Below are positions 56,189 to 63,410 of a stretch of DNA of 64,000 nt, in pieces; positions within the stretch are counted from its first letter, which is position 1, and every line of letters begins with the position of its first letter. This stretch comes from Asterias amurensis (lineage: Eukaryota > Echinodermata > Asteroidea > Forcipulatida > Asteriidae): NCBI RefSeq assembly GCF_032118995.1, contig NC_092650.1, forward strand, positions 25,723,001-25,787,000, given 5' to 3'. The translations under genes and the position numbers were made by a program. The notes under the pieces were generated by a model. That model saw only the letters and a program-made list of their open reading frames with translations, was not told the origin of the DNA and did no database searches.

Positions 56189-59100
56189 AATAAAATGAAA
56201 TAGAAACTTTGATTGGCTGTTATTTTCCCGCTTCTTTCTGGATCCTTCCCTTTCCCCCTCTCTTTTTCTATAAATGGATATAATGTATATTTGTTTGTAC
56301 TTGTTTTATGCCTCTGAAGAAGGTCCGGATTGAATCGAAAGCTAAGGCCATCTACCCTATTTATTATAATTTATAGTTTTCATATTGTTATTTTTTTCCA
56401 CCAGCGTCATCGTCAAATAATTAATTGCTACGGCAACTTTAATGGATGTCCATGACAGGAGTCCTAAACCACAAGTGCTTTTCGTATAATCAAATGATAA
56501 TTAGGCATTCACAAACGTCTGCTCTGAAGCCGGCCTTGAATGGCAATTTTACTTAAGGGAAAACTTGGTTTCAACTCGACGTTTCGAACAGTCATGCCCT
56601 GATTGTCTTCATTAGAATTTGGGCTCGAACAAAAAAAAATTGATTGGAGCAGGATCTGAACCAGCAACCTCCGCATTAACGTGCCAGCGCTCGACCAACT
56701 GAACCATCAAGCCAACCGCGTACTTATACATGTTCGTTTTTTTGTTCTGGGTCTCAGTCAGATGCCAAGTAGTATGTTTACTCCATTATGAAGAGACATT
56801 ATTTAAGAGGCAATAACTACTCAAGACGATTGCTTCACCTTCAAAGTCATCATCATCAAACTATGACCCAAACTGCATGCAAAGCGATGGTTAATTTATA
56901 GACAACATTGACTGGTTAAATTATTGAAACACTAATAACGCAACGCAACGCAACGAACGCAAAGCAACACCACACCACACCACACCACACCACACCACAC
57001 CACACCACACAACACAACACAACGTAGCACAACGCAACACAACACAACAACAACACAACAACAACACAACACAACACAACGCAACGCAACGCAACACAAC
57101 ACAACACAACACAACACGACACAACACAACACATACATCACAACACAACGCATTGCAACGCGACGCAACGCAAAGCAACGTAAAGCAAAGCAATGCAATG
57201 CAACGCAACGAACACAACAACAAAACAAAAACAACAACAATAACAACAACAACAACAACAACATCAACAACATAATAACAGCACATTATAACTACGTCAT
57301 TACGGGAAGCCTTCGGCCTCCATCAAAATTAATTTCCAGAAATGAATAAATTAAAATAATATAAATTGTAAATAGTTTTTTTTTTTTTAAATTGAATAAC
57401 TTAATTAGTTTAGTTCTCGTGGGTTTAGAAATAACCGCTTTCCTATAAGCACCAAATTAACACCCTAAAGAAACCATGGTGATGTGTTTGGAACAACAGT
57501 TTTAAAAATACTCTTTTAAAGGCAGGACACTGTTGGTAATTGTCAAAGACTGGCCTCCACAGCTGGTGTATCTCAACATATGCATAAATCAACAAACCTG
57601 TGAAAATTTGAGCTCAATCGGTCATCGAACTTGCGAGATAATAATGACAGAAAAAATACCCTTGTCACACGAAGTTGTGTGCGTTTAGATAGTTGATTTC
57701 GAGACCTCAAGTTCTAAACTTGAGGTCTCGAAATCAAATTCATGGAAAATTACTTCTTACTAAAAAACTATGGCACTTCAGAGGGAGCCGTTCCTCACAA
57801 TGTTTTCTACCATCAACCTCTCCCCATTACTCGTCACCAAGAAAGGTTTTATGCTAACAATTATTTTGAGTAATTACTAATAGTGTCCACTGCCTTTAAT
57901 GATCCACACAAATTTGCCCCGAAATTGCGTGGTTTTCCTTTTATTTTGCGAACTAACATGTCAAAAGTTTGACTCCCATAAATGGCCGACCGTGCTAGTC
58001 GACGAGGTAAAAGTAGAACCGTGCAATTTCGAGGCAAGTTTGTGTGGATCATTGTATTCTACAACGCATTGCCTTGGATCGGTCGAGTTGGTCTTTGGAA
58101 AGCGTTTGTAACCGTTTTTTTTTATAAAATGCATATGGCTGGAAAGATGTTGTAAAGTAGATTACAATGATGCACACAAACATGCCTCGAAATTGCGTGG
58201 TTTTCCCTTTACCTCGTCGACTAACACGTCGGACATTTATGGGGGTCAAAATTTTGACTCCCATAAATGGCCGACCGTGTTAGTTCGCACAGTAGAAGGA
58301 AAACCACGCAATTTCGAGGCAAACTTGTGTGGATCATTGTATTCTATTTTAAAACAGCTTTCCAACCATATGCATTTATATATAAAAAACGGTTACAAAC
58401 GCTTTTGTTTTGACCAACTCGACCGATCCAAGGCAACGTGTTCCTTTAACTTTAAGAGAAATTACCAAACGTATTCCTTCCCTGTAACGGCAGTGGACAC
58501 TCGTGTCAAAGACTAGCCTTCACAGTTGGTGTATCTCAACATATGCATAAAATAACAAACCGGTGTAAAATTTGAGCTCAATCGGTCATCGAACTTGCGA
58601 GATAATGAAAGAAAGAAAGAAACACCTATTTCAAACAAAGTTATTTGCAATTAGATGGTTGATTTCGAGACCTTAATTCTAAATCTGAGGTCTCGAAATC
58701 AAATTCGTGGAAAACTACTTCTTTCTCGAAAACTATGGCACTTCAGAGGGAGCCGTTTCTCACTATGTTTTATACCATCAACCTCTCCCTATTACTCGAT
58801 ACCAAGTAATGTTTTAAATAATTTGAGTAATAACCAATAGTGTCCACTGCCTTTAATTGACACGTTTGGTAATTGTCATACCCTAGCATTCTAATTTACT
58901 TGGTGAATCCGAACACAAAACATATCTGTGCAAATTTGGGCGCGATTTAGTCATACAAAAATTACTCTTTTTGAACAAGTTTGGTGTGCCTTCAGATGCC
59001 AAATAAAAGGCTTCAGTCCCGAAGTTTTGTAACAGTTGAGTAAGAAATTACCTCTTCATCAAAACTACGTTACTTCAGAGGGAGCCGTTTCTCACGTGGT

Positions 59101-59235
59101 TTGTTATTAACAGCAGCTTTATGCTCGAAACAGAGTAAGTTTGTGCGTACAATTATTTACCAACTTACCGATGCCGATTAATAACAAAACCATAGCAGAC
59201 ATGATCCTGTCGATGCTGTCCCCATGGATGGCCAT
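37527..59235 (-). CDS. Secreted HYR(2)-fucolectin(3) protein, 13 exons
   Basis: Exons on the minus strand: 59235-59169, 53946-53707, 52568-52311, 51579-51322, 50092-49994, 48428-48339, 44242-43982, 42584-42474, 41038-40955, 40562-40317, 39691-39593, 39201-39109 and 37783-37527. All borders are GT-AG and all 12 introns are phase 1; total 2163 nt, 720 residues. Order: signal peptide (RIMSAMVLLLIG joined to IAYFGCSEVAA), a Cys-containing N-terminal region (to about residue 102), two HYR domains (103-274), three fucolectin/FTP domains (275-424, 425-571, 572-720). HYR is an immunoglobulin-like adhesion fold of extracellular proteins; FTP domains bind fucose or related glycans (family knowledge). 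The product is probably a secreted multivalent lectin or matrix adhesion protein. I do not recall this exact architecture as a named gene. Confidence 0.8.
37935..38324 (+). mobile_element. MITE family A copy
   Basis: TTAA-AGACACTGGACAC to GTGTTCACTGCCT-TTAA, in the last intron of gene 3. Confidence 0.8.
38325..38490 (+). repeat. Dispersed repeat S
   Basis: GGTGCTGCGGCGCAAAAAGC, GCCAATCCAGCCAG, ACACACGGGACCAACAG and TTTACGTCCCATCCGAAGG. A second copy is at 49255-49470. It resembles a conserved SINE-like core common in marine invertebrates; family not assigned. Confidence 0.5.
38491..38854 (-). mobile_element. MITE family A, diverged
   Basis: TTAA-AAGGAAGGTACACG at the left, ACCTTGCCT-TTAA at the right; core conserved. 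Confidence 0.65.
39109..39201 (-). CDS. Gene 3 exon 12: FTP domain 3, middle part
   Basis: Reads DTLGGDLQLWWQVDLTDTHC then LGRISIELGAFG; donor GTAAGG. WWQVDL is the signature strand of FTP domains. Confidence 0.75.
39593..39691 (-). CDS. Gene 3 exon 11: FTP domain 3, N-terminal part
   Basis: Reads DVPVLGKSATQSAQTTYP then AVNAIDGDRNTFSLTG; donor GTAAGC. The His found at the end of this exon in domains 1 and 2 (HTG) is Leu here. Confidence 0.75.
39795..39965. repeat. Inverted-repeat element (CAAGTCCC family)
   Basis: GACTCAAGTCCCATTCGCG and the complement ACGAGAACGGGACTTG bound it. Similar ends occur at about 61028-61155. Confidence 0.4.
40317..40562 (-). CDS. Gene 3 exon 10: FTP domain 2, C-terminal part
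   Basis: Reads GYDTIRADVRAGLNSNFT, then QECGS, AFRCDPPVRARYISIDL, VAVAEVAVEEL. The donor GTCGAA is weak but phase 1 is kept. Confidence 0.75.
40955..41038 (-). CDS. Gene 3 exon 9: FTP domain 2, middle part
   Basis: Reads YMDPHPWWVMDMVDEHC then LGFIDVSLRI; acceptor ATATTTTAG, donor GTATGT. Confidence 0.75.
41295..41657 (-). mobile_element. MITE family A copy
   Basis: TTAA-AGGCAGTGGACAC to GTGTCCACTGCCT-TTAA in an intron of gene 3. Confidence 0.8.
41832..42372 (-). mobile_element. MITE family A, interrupted
   Basis: Reverse-oriented body (AAACAGCTCCCTCTGAAG, CTTTCATTATTCTC), split near its right end by the palindrome at 42177-42346. Confidence 0.6.
42177..42346. mobile_element. Palindromic MITE family E
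   Basis: AGTGGATTTCACAAAGGTAG and its complement, with TAGTCCTAACTTAGGACT repeats throughout. Flanked by ACTGG on both sides, a possible 5-bp duplication. Confidence 0.7.
42474..42584 (-). CDS. Gene 3 exon 8: FTP domain 2, N-terminal part
   Basis: Acceptor ATTCCTTTCAG; reads VEAIPLLLKDVSQSSNFSV then HRATAAIDGNVHTFIHTG; donor GTAAGA. Confidence 0.75.
42660..42715 (-). mobile_element. SINE S1 tail fragment
   Basis: TTTTACCCATATACCCCGAT and TATACTCAGTACT match the reverse of the S1 tail. Confidence 0.5.
43206..43424 (+). mobile_element. Inverted-repeat MITE (GGGCCC, GCTGCTCAAGCAC)
   Basis: GGGCCCGATTTCATAAAGCT then GCTCAAGCACAAAC at the left; GTGTGCTTGAGCAGCT at the right. Its outer right end is replaced by a family D element. 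Confidence 0.55.
43425..43962. mobile_element. MITE family D split by MITE family A
   Basis: Left half GGCTCTGCTTACCGTAAGC (43431), right half TAAGCAGAGCCATGAAAT ending near 43962. A family A fragment (about 43563-43903) lies between. The right end is about 20 bp from the exon 7 donor. Confidence 0.6.
43563..43903 (+). mobile_element. MITE family A, 5' truncated
   Basis: Begins in GTCTTCTCACTTGATG and ends GTGTCCAGTGTCT, nested in the family D copy. Confidence 0.65.
43982..44242 (-). CDS. Gene 3 exon 7: FTP domain 1, C-terminal part
   Basis: Acceptor TTGTTTGTAACAG; reads DRRFVGVVARAGLSSNYT, QQCGSP, FRCDPPFRASYVHL, LEIAEITVEEY; donor GTAAAA. Confidence 0.8.
45014..45713. mobile_element. MITE family C, second copy, 9-bp TSD
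   Basis: TAGCCTTGCTCAAGGCAGTC to GACTGCCTTGAGCAAGGCTA, flanked by CGCGTTGTG at 45005-45013 and 45714-45722. At 700 bp it is longer than the 4621-4945 copy but shares its ends and the GCATGCGGAGGCCGTC segment. Confidence 0.8.
46176..47110. repeat. 130-bp tandem array, right side of the foldback
   Basis: GTGTCTGCCGGG-type anchors at 46302, 46431, 46563, 46693, 46822 and 46950 (periods 128-132), each preceded by a G-rich run of 9-13. Confidence 0.8.
48339..48428 (-). CDS. Gene 3 exon 6: FTP domain 1, middle part
   Basis: Acceptor TACTCTACAG; reads ARYDLHPWWRVDLNGEHC then LARINVTRRRHFG; donor GTATTG. Confidence 0.75.
48458..49135. mobile_element. MITE family L with nested family A
   Basis: TTAA near both ends, GGGTACTTTTT-type inverted ends, and arms sharing TGTCCACAGATTTACATTA and CTACTATCATAATCTTCAAA. 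A family A copy is inserted at 48647-48897. Confidence 0.65.
48647..48897 (+). mobile_element. MITE family A with internal deletion
   Basis: Both TTAA-flanked ends are present, but the sequence jumps from the internal palindrome directly to the last 40 bp. Confidence 0.75.
49255..49560 (+). repeat. Dispersed repeat S, longer copy
   Basis: GGTGCTGTGGTGCAATATGC, GCCAATCCAGCCAG, ACACACGGGATCAACGG, as at 38325. Confidence 0.5.
49994..50092 (-). CDS. Gene 3 exon 5: FTP domain 1, N-terminal part
   Basis: Reads GVSLNGASVRQSSNWNLV then ARAAIDGRNDTFSHTG; donor GTAAAC. The acceptor (CAACTTCGAAG) has a weak pyrimidine tract. Confidence 0.7.
50308..51018 (+). mobile_element. MITE family I, uninterrupted
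   Basis: TA-GTCTGGTTCCCAGACC at the left and GGACCAGAC-TA at the right, about 710 bp. Confidence 0.7.
51322..51579 (-). CDS. Gene 3 exon 4: second HYR domain
   Basis: 258 nt. Reads EDARKPRFSGCPRDITK, VEWDEPTATDNS, FTKGIHIITYRATDEAGNSQ, CTFNIYV. C-P near the start, W-P-A-DN in the middle and YxATDxAGNxxxCxFxxxV at the end define HYR. Confidence 0.85.
51640..52295 (+). mobile_element. 5'-truncated CR1/L2-like LINE
   Basis: One open frame covers the C-terminal tail of a non-LTR reverse transcriptase: HAFVTSRLDNGNALLYNLP, ISRLQRLQNTAARIV, LKQLHWLPISQRIIFK, HKALNG, GDRSFSSAVPR. It has internal deletions and ends in CTTGAACACCCAGCAGTGTG and a TTATTATTATTA tail. The catalytic region is absent. It lies in intron 3 of gene 3, opposite to the gene. 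Confidence 0.85.
52311..52568 (-). CDS. Gene 3 exon 3: first HYR domain
   Basis: 258 nt, the same length as the other HYR exon. Reads EVESISPNITCPPAITKK, ISWTPPTVTANSG, FFNIGKYVIIYEATDEAANS, ATCKLQISV; donor GTAAGA. Confidence 0.85.
52693..52920 (+). repeat. Single unit of the GGGTGCGTTCGAT family
   Basis: GGGTGCGTTCGATTAGCTTC through GAGTGATCGTTCGATTAGCT and CACCGCGGGGTTGACAG; same family as 33906-34862. Confidence 0.65.
53211..53458. mobile_element. Palindromic MITE family D copy
   Basis: TGGCCCAATTTCATGGCTCT to GAGCCATGAAATTGGGCCCA; about 248 bp. Confidence 0.75.
53707..53946 (-). CDS. Gene 3 exon 2: end of signal peptide and Cys-containing N-terminal region
   Basis: Acceptor TATTTCTAACAG with a good pyrimidine tract. 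Reads AYFGCSEVAAKVCYLDQEQD, RVDRCACTSLRPGG, VEEIKGYFNCP; donor GTAAAA, phase 1. No known domain recognised. An ATG at 53980 in the same frame (MHLYIVFIFLTAYFG) would also give a signal peptide and is an alternative start. Confidence 0.7.
54080..54364 (+). mobile_element. MITE family L, interrupted by a tRNA-like SINE
   Basis: TTAA-AAGGATTCGGGTACTTT at the left and CACAATGTTCACAAATTTAC at the right, with the tRNA-like element between. Confidence 0.5.
54176..54249 (-). mobile_element. tRNA-like SINE head
   Basis: On the minus strand it folds as a tRNA: acceptor GGCTAGA/TCTAGTC, D-arm GCTCAGTTGGTAGAGC, T-loop TTCGAAT. The anticodon stem and T-stem have mismatches and position 33 is C, so it is unlikely to be functional. 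A sister copy at 56641-56712, with similar flank (CTCAGTCAGATGCC against GTCAGTCAGAAGCC), shows it is a dispersed family. Confidence 0.6.
54364..54505 (+). mobile_element. MITE family G, truncated
   Basis: TTAA-AGTCACCTGGAAATAA through ACGAACAATAAAATA and TTTGTGACGATTTGTATG; 3' part lost. Confidence 0.6.
54904..55812 (-). mobile_element. MITE family A-prime split by composite SINE
   Basis: TTAA-AACCATTATACACTTTT at the left and GAGTGTCCAATGGC-TTTAA at the right. The SINE insert occupies 55197-55726. Confidence 0.7.
55197..55726. mobile_element. Inverted composite SINE S1 with 12-bp TSD
   Basis: Flanked by GTTTGATATATT at 55185-55196 and 55727-55738. Inside: a reverse S1 copy (TTTACCCATATACACCGATG, ACTCGGGTGGGATTCGAACC), a forward tail half (55400-55490), then a forward copy with tRNA-like head (AGCTACCGGGCAATCTCGGT, GTGGGTTCGAATCCCACCCG) and tail. 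Confidence 0.75.
55997..56185. repeat. AT-rich stretch with TA microsatellite
   Basis: TATATA runs at about 56110-56120 and 56143-56182. Confidence 0.7.
56641..56712 (-). mobile_element. tRNA-like SINE head, second copy
   Basis: Reverse reads GGTTCAGTTGGTCGAGCGCT, CACGTTAATGCGGAGG, GCTGGTTCAGATCC; same layout as 54176-54249 with degraded boxes. Confidence 0.55.
56938..57275. repeat. CAACG/CACAC/CAACA microsatellite
   Basis: About 340 bp of ACAAC-, CACAC- and CAACG-type pentamers grading into CAA triplets. The long minus-strand Cys/Val frames are its translation. Confidence 0.9.
57516..57899 (+). mobile_element. MITE family A copy
   Basis: TTAA-AGGCAGGACAC to GTGTCCACTGCCT-TTAA, followed immediately by a family B fragment. 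Confidence 0.8.
57900..58064. mobile_element. MITE family B fragment
   Basis: Inner part only (GATCCACACAAATTTGCC through GTGGATCATTGTATTCTAC), fused to the next copy. Confidence 0.65.
58065..58448. mobile_element. Palindromic MITE family B copy
   Basis: CATTGCCTTGGATCGGTCGA to TCGACCGATCCAAGGCAACG then GTTCCT-TTAA; the outermost left bases are lost. Confidence 0.75.
58484..58856 (+). mobile_element. MITE family A copy
   Basis: GGCAGTGGACAC to GTGTCCACTGCCT-TTAA. A more diverged relative follows (58860-59150). Confidence 0.75.
59169..59235 (-). CDS. Gene 3 exon 1: start and signal peptide
   Basis: ATG at 59235 in a good context (GCAGCATGG). Reads MAIHGDSIDRIMSAMVLL then LIGI plus one base; donor GTAAGT, phase 1. 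A second in-frame ATG is at 59202. It joins exon 2 so that the hydrophobic core runs AMVLLLIGIAYFG. Evidence is splice, phase and signal-peptide logic only; there is no homology in so short an exon. Confidence 0.6.
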
Positions 59236-59515
59236 GCTGCTCTTAGTTCGACCACCTTGCGTCCACAACTGACCACTCCAGAGAAACCTAAGGGGAGTCT
59301 TGACTTAAGACAACATCCCCGAGCAGAGGATGCGTGGGTTACCTCGTTGACCTTGAATTCCTTCTCTACGTTCCCCCTAGCAACGGCGCTACAAAACGGG
59401 CGATTTCATTCGGTTCATGGACGAGTTGCGGGAGACGACAACATGCAGTTTTGTTTGATTAGCTTTTGTGATTAAAGTGAAGTGAACCGTTAATCTCATC
59501 ATTATAGCTAGAGTA

Positions 59516-59534
59516 ATTTATAATGCAATTTATA
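59516..59534 (-). promoter_or_regulatory. TATA-like boxes upstream of gene 3
   Basis: Minus-strand TATAAATTG and TTATAAAT, about 280-300 bp upstream of the ATG; would imply a 5' UTR of about 250 nt. Confidence 0.25.
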
Positions 59535-59814
59535 CAAAAACAAACGTGGCAGTACTGTTATGATAATGCCAACAACGTCCTTAGACCCCCCCCCCCCATC
59601 CCACAAAAACCAACCCACCATCGGCACAAGTATCCCTGCATCTAAGATTTTCTAGTGGATTTAGAGTTGTGACAGAGTGTGATCAGCTTTCTGTGGTCAA
59701 TCGGTTGCTGTTGCAGCCCAGTCTGGCACCGTTTGTGCGGGTTTTTAATGTATTGTGTTTTTTTTTTATTTCTTTACTTATAATGTTTTAATTGTTATAA
59801 TAATAGTATTAATA

Positions 59815-59890
59815 ATAATAATAAGACTTGTAATGCGCTAATATCCACCATACTGCGTGTTCAAGGCGCAGTAAAACCAAAACCAAAACA
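59815..59890 (-). mobile_element. LINE 3' tail
   Basis: In reverse: TACTGCGCCTTGAACACGCA, GCGCATTACAAGTCTTATTA and a TTATTA run; same 3' end as the LINE at 51640-52295. Confidence 0.7.
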
Positions 59891-59974
59891 AAACAGACAC
59901 AACAAAATTAGTCATTGAAATTCTGTGACATACGATAAGTTTTTAGAAGAGACTTGAATTTTGCGGTACAATTC

Positions 59975-60455
59975 ATAAATACCTCAGACAGTTTCGCTAT
60001 TCCTATTTGTGGAGAGCGCGTTCCATGGGGGTGTCTAAACCTTCGAAAATGACCAATGGTTATAACCGGTTGTGAGCAAATACTCCGCGCAAGTCTTGTT
60101 GCAAGACGTTTCTTGTTACGGGAGCTGTCGGTTAGTTGGCCGCGCTGTGTGTGAAGAAGAAAACGAGAAGTTAGAACGTGTTGCATCAAGACTATACGCG
60201 CACGCACCCGAACGGAGCCACACTGTCGGAAATAGCTGTCTCAGTTATATGCAACACAGTACATGTACATGTACACGAGTAGTGACATACAGAGCTCAAG
60301 CGCGTCGGAAACGGATAAGTTTTACAGACTGTTTCTTATTTATTACGCCTTTTAACTACTTACTCGCCTTCGGCTTGGGCCTTTATCACACAGGAACGAC
60401 CCTGCCGGCTCTAAACGGCCGTGAAAGAACGAGTCACTACCATTATTCCCTTATT
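59975..60455. mobile_element. Repeat family K copy
   Basis: TTCATAAATACCTCAGACAG, GTGGAGAGCGCG at the left; GGGCCTTTATCACACAGG, CTCTAAACGGCCGTGAAAGA at the right. The long ORF here lies within this repeat. Confidence 0.45.
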
Positions 60456-60519
60456 ATTATTCTGATTTTTTTTTATGGGGGTGTTGATAATTATTTAAAA
60501 CGGCTTTAATTCACCCATA

Positions 60520-61830
60520 CAACCGTCTTATAAAATCATTTTTTTCCCCCACTTCAAAATACCCTCAATGTGTCTGAAATGTCTTGGACGGTTGTTTTTT
60601 GCACCTTAAGAACACTCGATTAGGCTGATTAGAAATTTCATCGAAGCTATAAATAAGCCTATCTGGGGACAAGTAAATAAGGACCCGCAGTGGTTCTGGC
60701 CAAACTTAAGTCCGTCCATGTTTTGCCTAAACAAAACGTTCGCGATATGGTTTTCACAATGTATATAGGCCTAACAAGTTTGCTGGTGTTGCTAAACTCT
60801 GAAGTTATATATTGTTTAATTTAGCTCACAGATAAATAGAGTTGCCAGATGGTTGAGCACAAAATATAATTTAAGCATACAAGATTGATCAATTTCTAGC
60901 ATTACAAAACAAACTAAATAAATAAATATTGTGTCAAATAAAATAACAATGAGACAATATAGCGATGATGGTACAGGCCTAATAAGTGAGGTCAGGTTCG
61001 CGCTTAAATACGCATGAATCTTTAGACTTGAAACAAGTCCTGTTTTCGTTTTCGTGCGAGACCTCCCTCAGCATATCCACCGTCAAAAAGTAGTTATTGT
61101 GGTCCCGAGAATGATTCAAGAACTCCCACTATATTGGGACTTGAGTCAAGTCTATTGCATCGTCGGCACTCCACGGTGTGGTTGATATACGAGACCGAAT
61201 CCTCCAAAATCCTCCACTCAGTGTTTACACCAATACTTTGGACTTTGATGAAATGCAGCTGCTGCTGTCTGTTTCCCGTTGCTGAAAAATTGCTGTGTGA
61301 GTCTGATGAATGAAGACTAACTAATAAACAAAACATGAGCTTTGTATAACGTAGGCTACATCATCTGTTGTTGTTGTTGCAACGAAAGCTTGATGCCGTT
61401 ATTTATGTAATTAGATAAAAAGTGCTGCCGCTGCCTTCCCTGTTCACGATCTGTATAAAACAATGTGTTGTTAAGAAGTCAAGATTAATGCCTGTTTTGC
61501 CCCCCCCCCTTTTTTTAAACACACAAATATGATAAAATAAATAAATTGAAGTAACCTTGATAGTATGATAGGTAAGGCAGCACTTAAATACTAATAATTG
61601 CTTAAAATACTGCATTATGAGCTTACGTAGCAACAAGGTTGCAGGTTATAATGTTTTTTTAGGCAATTAGTAGTAAGTGCTGCCACTACCTTCCTCGTTC
61701 CCTAATGTCACAGCAGATGTGTCGAAGAATTATGAAAGATGCAACTCCCCAGTCAAGGTTGGTTCATTGAGCAGCTTCTTGCACATATCCCGCCCTGTGC
61801 CTCGACTCGTTGCTGTATAACTATTGTTTG
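60520..61830. other. Intergenic, little recognised
   Basis: CAAGTCCC-type inverted ends at 61028-61155. A minus-strand frame (61094-61336) has no recognisable domain. Confidence 0.35.
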
Positions 61831-61834
61831 TGTT

Positions 61835-62170
61835 TATGGACACTATTTGGTAATTACTCAAAATAATTATTAGCATAAAACCTCACTTGCTAACGAGAAA
61901 TGGGGACAGGTTTGATATTATAAAACATTGTGAGAAACGGCTCCCTCTAAAGTGACGTAGTTTTCGGAAGTTATTTTCCACGAATTTGATTTCTAGACCT
62001 CAGACTTAGAAATTGAGGTCCCGAAATCAAGCATCTGAAAGCACACAACTTCGTGTGACAAGGGTGTAAAAAAAGTGTTTATTTTTTCATTATTATCTCG
62101 CAACTTCGACAACCAATTGAGCTCTAATTTTCACAGGTTTTGTTATTTTCCATATAATGTTGAGATAGCC
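61835..62170 (-). mobile_element. MITE family A copy, ends eroded
   Basis: GGACACTATTTGGTAATTAC at the left, core intact (ACGGCTCCCTCTAAAGTG, ATCAAGCATCTGAAAGCAC), right end lost after ATGTTGAGATA. Confidence 0.7.
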
Positions 62171-62760
62171 ACTGTACCGCCCAGCCGCCTCTATGCGGTA
62201 CGAGGAAACCTCGCTAGCTTGTGTTTGTAGAAAAAAGGGAACATCAAAAGCAAACTCGATAGTCATTAGAAGGTCTTATACGCAGTCGTTAATATCTAGT
62301 TGTTATAGATCGTTATTAACTTTCCCTTCACAGTTGACTTGTCAAAGCTAATGATGATGAAATAATTTAGCTTTTACGAAAACAAACGCTCATTAATAAA
62401 CAGGAAATTTTTCATAATTTATGATGATATTGTCGAAAAGTAACGCCTTCGCACTTAACCTGTATGAGCATTGAGCCAGATAAAAGCCTTGAAAAGCTAT
62501 TGTGTCCATTTCATCCGTGCACAAAAATATTCGCCATAAAAATTACCGTAGCCGTTTAACGAGAGGCATTCATTGTTCCGATGAATGCCTCTACTTTTAT
62601 ACAAATATTACCGAAAGGGTAAACAATTGTACATACACATTAAGCCATGGCTATCTTTTAAAATGCGAACTACAATTCCAGTAATTTACTGCAAGAATCT
62701 TTAGAAATATTGGTTTTCAGCAAACTCGGGCGGTGCAGGGACTAAAGGGCTAGGTGAGAA
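62170..62760. other. Intergenic, one hairpin
   Basis: Only a short hairpin GAGAGGCATTCAT/ATGAATGCCTCT near 62562-62592 stands out. Confidence 0.4.
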
Positions 62761-62778
62761 GACTTTTTGTTTATTTTT

Positions 62779-62842
62779 TTACATTACCAATAGTGTCCAG
62801 TGTCTTTAAGTGTATTACCAATAGTGTCCAGTGTCTTTAAGT
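62779..62842 (+). repeat. Two tandem MITE A termini
   Basis: ATTACCAATAGTGTCCAGTG followed by TCTTTAAGT occurs twice in a row, 30 bp apart. Confidence 0.65.
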
Positions 62843-62867
62843 CTATCTGTTGTGATGAAAGTGTCGT

Positions 62868-63110
62868 CAAATTACACTCTGAACAAAATATACTGAACTG
62901 TTAAATTAACACCAAGGGTGTTGTCACATAAGACATACCATCAAAATCATCAAAATATACACCATTAGGATGTGGTAATAACACAATGACAATAAAAACA
63001 ATTACATTGGTGTTATTTTAACACGCTAAGATATTGACTCGTATTCTCTGTTAGTATTACAATGACCACACCTAGGGTGTACATTTTAACATCCCAAGTT
63101 TTCGGTGCGT
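62868..63110. repeat. ACACTCT-ended dispersed repeat
   Basis: TTACACTCTGAAC, TTAACACCAAGGGTGT and an inverted GTGTTATTTTAACAC; similar ACACTCT starts occur at 26858 and 63391. Confidence 0.35.
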
Positions 63111-63149
63111 AGAGTGAACTACAACAAAGGGGAACTGTGCTCTTGCGAC

Positions 63150-63410
63150 CCCCCCCCTCCCCCCCCCCCCCCCCCCCCGTGCCCAGAACCCCTGCTGCGT
63201 CATTTGCAGATCGCCCACTCTCCTGTTTTGGACCAAAGGAATGGAACACTCTAACCCCATCAAGGTTGCTAATACTATAAACAAATTCAAGAAACTCCTC
63301 AAATATTTTCTATTCCAACAAGTGTATCAACATTAATTTCATTGTCTTGAGCGCCTTTGAATAACTTTGGTTGTAATTCGTGCTATATACACTCTAAGAA
63401 AAAAATACCC
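63150..63410 (+). mobile_element. Degraded LINE 3' end
   Basis: Frame fragments resemble the end of a CR1/L2-like reverse transcriptase ORF (ADRPLSCFGPKEWNTLTPS, then KFKKLLKYFLFQ in another frame). The tail is TTGAGCGCCTTTGAATAA and GTGCTATATA. Confidence 0.5.

Noticed and set aside
56916-57286. Cys/Val-rich minus-strand ORFs up to 121 residues
   Set aside because: Translation of the CACAC/CAACG microsatellite.
59224-59475. 83-residue plus-strand ORF
   Set aside because: It is antisense to exon 1 and the probable 5' UTR of gene 3.
60072-60509. 145-residue ORF upstream of gene 3
   Set aside because: It falls within repeat family K, which recurs at 1830-2715; no domain recognised.
61094-61336. 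80-residue minus-strand ORF starting MFCLLVSLHSS
   Set aside because: Start looks signal-like, but there is no recognisable domain, and its 3' part overlaps a CAAGTCCC-type inverted repeat. Kept as unproven.
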